From contig NZ_FWPT01000001.1 of the NCBI RefSeq assembly GCF_900174585.1, positions 1 to 64,000 on the forward strand: 64,000 nucleotides of DNA, given 5' to 3'. This stretch comes from Parendozoicomonas haliclonae (GTDB lineage: Bacteria; Pseudomonadota; Gammaproteobacteria; Pseudomonadales; Endozoicomonadaceae). The stretch's first letter is position 1. Each line of letters begins with the position of its first letter. The notes under the pieces are model-generated. The model ran no database searches and had not been told where the DNA came from. It saw nothing but the letters and a program-made list of their open reading frames with translations. Position numbers and translations under genes: made by a program. Of the stretch, positions 61,404-64,000 are shown piece after piece.

Positions 61404-63113
61404 TTAATCCAAGGTTACCCGGTTCACTTCCTCAAGACTGGTGACGCCTTGCAAAGCTTTTAGTAAGCCAGACTGGCGCAGATTACGGAACCCTTCCTTC
61501 TGAGCCTGTTCGGAGATTTGGATAGAGTTGCCTTCTTCCATAATGATGCGTTGCATCCCAGGAGTGATCTTTACAACTTCATAGATACCCACCCGACCTT
61601 TGTAACCGCCGTTGCACTTGTCACAACCTTTTGGCTCATGGCCGTAAATAGCAGCTCCTTCGGCCTGCTCTTCAGAGAAACCCTGTTGGAGCAGCGCTTC
61701 TTTAGGGATATCCAGTTTCTTCTTGCAGTTTGGGCACAAACGGCGCGCCAGACGCTGAGCGATAATCAGGTTGACGGAGGTTGCCAGGTTAAAGGAGGCC
61801 ACACCCATGTTGAGCATACGGGTCAGGGTTTCTGCAGCACTATTGGTGTGCAGAGTGGACATAACCATGTGACCGGTCTGGGCAGCCTTGATCGCAATAT
61901 TGGCTGTTTCCAGATCCCGGATCTCACCCACCATGATGATATCCGGATCCTGACGCAGGAAGGCCCGCAGTGCCTGGGAGAAGTCCATGCCCTGCTTGGG
62001 GTTTACGTTAACCTGGTTAATACCCTCAAGGTTAATTTCCACCGGGTCTTCCGCAGTCGAAATGTTTCGCTCGATAGTGTTCAGGATATTGAGACCGGTA
62101 TACAGGGATACGGTCTTACCAGAACCGGTCGGACCAGTCACCAGAATCATGCCTTGAGGTTGTTCCAGAGCCTCAAGATACATGGCTTTCTGATCTTCCT
62201 CGTAACCCAGGGCATCAATACCCATCTTGGCGCTGGAAGGGTCAAGAATGCGCAGTACGATCTTCTCACCCCACAAGGTCGGCAGGGTGTTGACCCGGAA
62301 ATCGATAGCCTTGGTTTTGGACAGCTTCATCTTGATACGGCCATCCTGAGGCTTTCGACGCTCGGAGATGTCCATGGAGGACATAATCTTCAAACGTGAA
62401 GAAATCTTGGGTGCCAGACCAATAGGTGGTTGGGCCGCAACCTGCATCACGCCATCGATACGGAAGCGAACCCTATAGCTCTTTTCGTAAGGTTCAAAGT
62501 GAAGATCCGAGGCTCCGAGCTTGATGGCTGAAAGCAACATCTTGTTCACGAACTTTACGACTGGCGCATCATCGGTGGCATCAGTTGTAACAGCGCCTTC
62601 GTCAGCATCCTCATCGACGGCTTCTACATCAAGACCGTCCAGCTCTTCATCGTCGAGATCACCAAGGTCCTGATCGCTTGAGTCGAGAAACTTGTCGATG
62701 GCAGCGGTCAGTTTGTCCTCTTCCACAAGGATGGCTTCGACGTTCAGGCCGCTGTGAAAACGCACCTCTTCGATGGCTTTCTCATTGGTTGGGTCTGATA
62801 CGCCGACGAACAGACGATTTCCTCTTTTGAAGAGAGGGAAGCAGCGGTTGCTGCGAATCAACTTCTCGCTGATAGCTGTACGAGGGATGTGCTCGTGATC
62901 CAGAGCTTCAATATTGAAGAGCGGGATTCCAAACAGCTCGGAGTTGATTTTGGCAATGCTATAGCTGCTGACCAGACCGTTCTGCACTACATAGGAAGTG
63001 AATGCGACACGTTCTTTCTGAGCCGATTTGACCGCATCCTGTGCGGCTTCCTGGTCAATAAGGCCGTCTGCAATCAGTTTGCGGGCCAGACCGGAAAGAG
63101 GAATTTCTGCCAT
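61404..63113 (-). CDS. pilB: Type IV pilus assembly ATPase PilB
   Basis: A 569-aa GspE/PilB-family motor that powers pilus extension at the cytoplasmic face. N-terminal MshEN-type domain (1-140), an acidic linker rich in D and E (about 144-180), then the ATPase core with Walker A GPTGSGKT (327-334), Asp box, Walker B IIMVGEIRD (392-400) and a tetracysteine zinc site (C460, C463, C497, C500). Complete. Preceded on the same strand by an unknown membrane protein gene; the divergent pilin gene lies beyond it. Confidence 0.97.
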   Translation of the reverse strand: MAEIPLSGLARKLIADGLIDQEAAQDAVKSAQKERVAFTSYVVQNGLVSSYSIAKINSELFGIPLFNIEALDHEHIPRTAISEKLIRSNRCFPLFKRGNRLFVGVSDPTNEKAIEEVRFHSGLNVEAILVEEDKLTAAIDKFLDSSDQDLGDLDDEELDGLDVEAVDEDADEGAVTTDATDDAPVVKFVNKMLLSAIKLGASDLHFEPYEKSYRVRFRIDGVMQVAAQPPIGLAPKISSRLKIMSSMDISERRKPQDGRIKMKLSKTKAIDFRVNTLPTLWGEKIVLRILDPSSAKMGIDALGYEEDQKAMYLEALEQPQGMILVTGPTGSGKTVSLYTGLNILNTIERNISTAEDPVEINLEGINQVNVNPKQGMDFSQALRAFLRQDPDIIMVGEIRDLETANIAIKAAQTGHMVMSTLHTNSAAETLTRMLNMGVASFNLATSVNLIIAQRLARRLCPNCKKKLDIPKEALLQQGFSEEQAEGAAIYGHEPKGCDKCNGGYKGRVGIYEVVKITPGMQRIIMEEGNSIQISEQAQKEGFRNLRQSGLLKALQGVTSLEEVNRVTLD

Positions 63114-63192
63114 AAATATTATTTATGCGTACATGTTATTTAGTGAGTGATGATACCTTTTGTAGGTAGACATCGCTATGAATCAGCGCAAC

Positions 63193-63648
63193 TTATTGGA
63201 TACGCACGCTTTGTGATATCAGCTCCGGCTGTAATGCACCTTCTACCCGAAAGCTTTGCAACGTCATGCCATGTTCATACTGGCTTTCGTAGTACAGCTC
63301 GATGGGCAGAGTGCCTGATACCAGCAGGGTGCGAAAATCCACAGTCCACTGCAGAAGCTTATGGCTCTGGTAGTTGCCCAGTTGCTCTGAGGTCAGCTCC
63401 CGGTAGTAGTCGGCTTCCTTGTTTGCCCGTAAAACCGCGATATGGCTTGTAGCCAGAGAAAAGATTGCAGGTTTGCTACTGGCGATATTTTGTAGTGAGA
63501 AAAGGGCTATGCCTTCGTGAGAATCTTTAATCTTTCCAAGAAGAAAAAGTGAAAGTAATACCGTGATGGCGGTGTAAATAATGGCTCGAATGATAAAAAT
63601 GGTCACCTTCTTCAGTGGGAGGTCATTTATTAATGTCATTTCGAGCAT
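63193..63648 (-). CDS. Unrecognised single-span membrane protein upstream of pilB
   Basis: A 151-aa protein I do not recognise. One hydrophobic segment at about 15-38 (VTIFIIRAIIYTAITVLLSL) follows a short N-terminus; the remaining 110 residues should be periplasmic. That part has no cysteines and no familiar motif (TSHIAVLRANKEADYYRELT). It lies 79 bp before pilB on the same strand, facing away from the pilin gene, so a pilus-related role is possible but unproven. The start ATG has a plausible site upstream (GCTCGAAATGAC region) but weak. Confidence 0.7.
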   Translation of the reverse strand: MLEMTLINDLPLKKVTIFIIRAIIYTAITVLLSLFLLGKIKDSHEGIALFSLQNIASSKPAIFSLATSHIAVLRANKEADYYRELTSEQLGNYQSHKLLQWTVDFRTLLVSGTLPIELYYESQYEHGMTLQSFRVEGALQPELISQSVRIQ

Positions 63649-63908
63649 CCTGGCAGGTTTTGATTATTAAAGTCTCGGCACTGCTGCGGATGGTGGGTAA
63701 TAACAAATAGAAATCAAAAGCCTATTATTTATCGCGAACCTTACTCGACGGCTTTGTTTTAACTCCCTAAAGAAATAGCCAGTGCAGGCGACAGACAACT
63801 TAGGAATGTAAGGATGGTCTGGCGCGTGATTTGCTGCTTTGTAGTGTGCGACATGTGCCAGGCAGGATGCCTTGGTTAAGTTGGCAACATCGTATCAGGG
63901 AGAGCGCG
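63649..63908 (+). other. Divergent gap with the pilin leader
   Basis: No gene seen. It holds the sigma-54 promoter described separately. The ribosome site GGGAGAG lies just before the pilin ATG. Confidence 0.5.
63820..63835 (+). promoter_or_regulatory. Sigma-54 (RpoN) promoter of the pilin gene
   Basis: TGGCGCG-TGAT-TTGCT (63820-63835) keeps the invariant GG and GC with 10 bp between them and matches TGGCACG-N4-TTGCW at all but one core base. It is 74 bp before the pilin ATG. PilS/PilR-dependent RpoN control of pilA is known in Pseudomonas. Confidence 0.85.
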
Positions 63909-64000
63909 ATGAAAGATTTAAAGAGAAGTAAGCAGCAGGGTTTTACCCTGATCGAACTGATGATCGTTGTTGCGATTATCGGGATTTTGGCCGCAGTAGC
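63909..64000 (+). CDS. pilA: Type IV major pilin, N-terminal part (cut by window edge)
   Basis: The first 30 codons read MKDLKRSKQQ and then GFTLIELMIVVAIIGILAA. This is a type IV prepilin: a short basic leader, cleavage after G11 by PilD, N-methylated F12, glutamate at position 5 of the mature protein and a hydrophobic spine helix. The rest is outside the window. It is preceded by a sigma-54 promoter and a GGGAGAG ribosome site. Major pilin versus minor pilin cannot be settled from the N-terminus, but promoter type and place next to pilB favour the major subunit. Confidence 0.9.
   Translation, partial: MKDLKRSKQQGFTLIELMIVVAIIGILAAV

Overview
The window is a stretch of gammaproteobacterial chromosome. 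Gene order matches the long conserved block known from Pseudomonas and its Oceanospirillales relatives: ssrA-smpB-ratA-rnfH-bamE-fur-recN-grpE-dnaK-dnaJ-dapB-carA-carB-greA-yhbY-rlmE-ftsH-folP-glmM-tpiA-secG-tRNA-rimP-nusA-infB-rbfA-truB-rpsO-pnp. It is followed by the rpsU-dnaG-rpoD operon, tsaD-folB-folK, cca and type IV pilus genes. The Fur protein is of the short Pseudomonas type. The exact genus cannot be fixed from the sequence alone; a marine Oceanospirillales/Pseudomonadales-like bacterium is the best guess.

Region 1 (1-11862) is accessory. It holds the start of an IS481-family transposase cut by the window edge, an undecaprenyl-phosphate sugar transferase, an antisense O-antigen ligase/polymerase, and a nine-gene co-directional surface-polysaccharide operon. 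The operon starts right after a perfect ops (RfaH recruitment) element. It encodes five glycosyltransferases and a pathway (rfbB, rfbA, fdtA, an fdtC-like acetyltransferase, fdtB) for a dTDP-3-acetamido-3,6-dideoxyhexose such as Fuc3NAc or Qui3NAc. An internal intrinsic terminator splits the glycosyltransferase half from the nucleotide-sugar half. The island ends next to the 3' end of the tmRNA gene.

Region 2 (11900-34900) is the conserved trans-translation, envelope, iron, repair, chaperone and biosynthesis block. It is interrupted by lineage-specific genes: a sodium-coupled transporter, an unrecognised membrane/secreted gene pair (16350-19011), a pdxY kinase, an unrecognised gene before carA, and a VC2662-like secreted protein. 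Textbook control sites are visible: a LexA box at recN, sigma-32 promoters at grpE and dnaK, and an attenuator-like hairpin before carA.

Region 3 (34900-52200) is the ftsH to pnp superoperon region for proteolysis, folate, cell-wall sugar, secretion, transcription elongation, translation initiation and RNA decay. It has two tRNAs and several leader hairpins, including tandem terminators before rimP and before rbfA and an RNase III-like hairpin before pnp. The initiator tRNA has an unusual U1-U72 mismatch.

Region 4 (52300-64000) holds an SGNH/GDSL hydrolase with an altered catalytic motif, the macromolecular synthesis operon, tsaD, two folate genes, a short cca, pilB with an unrecognised upstream membrane protein gene, and the start of a type IV pilin gene behind a clear sigma-54 promoter.
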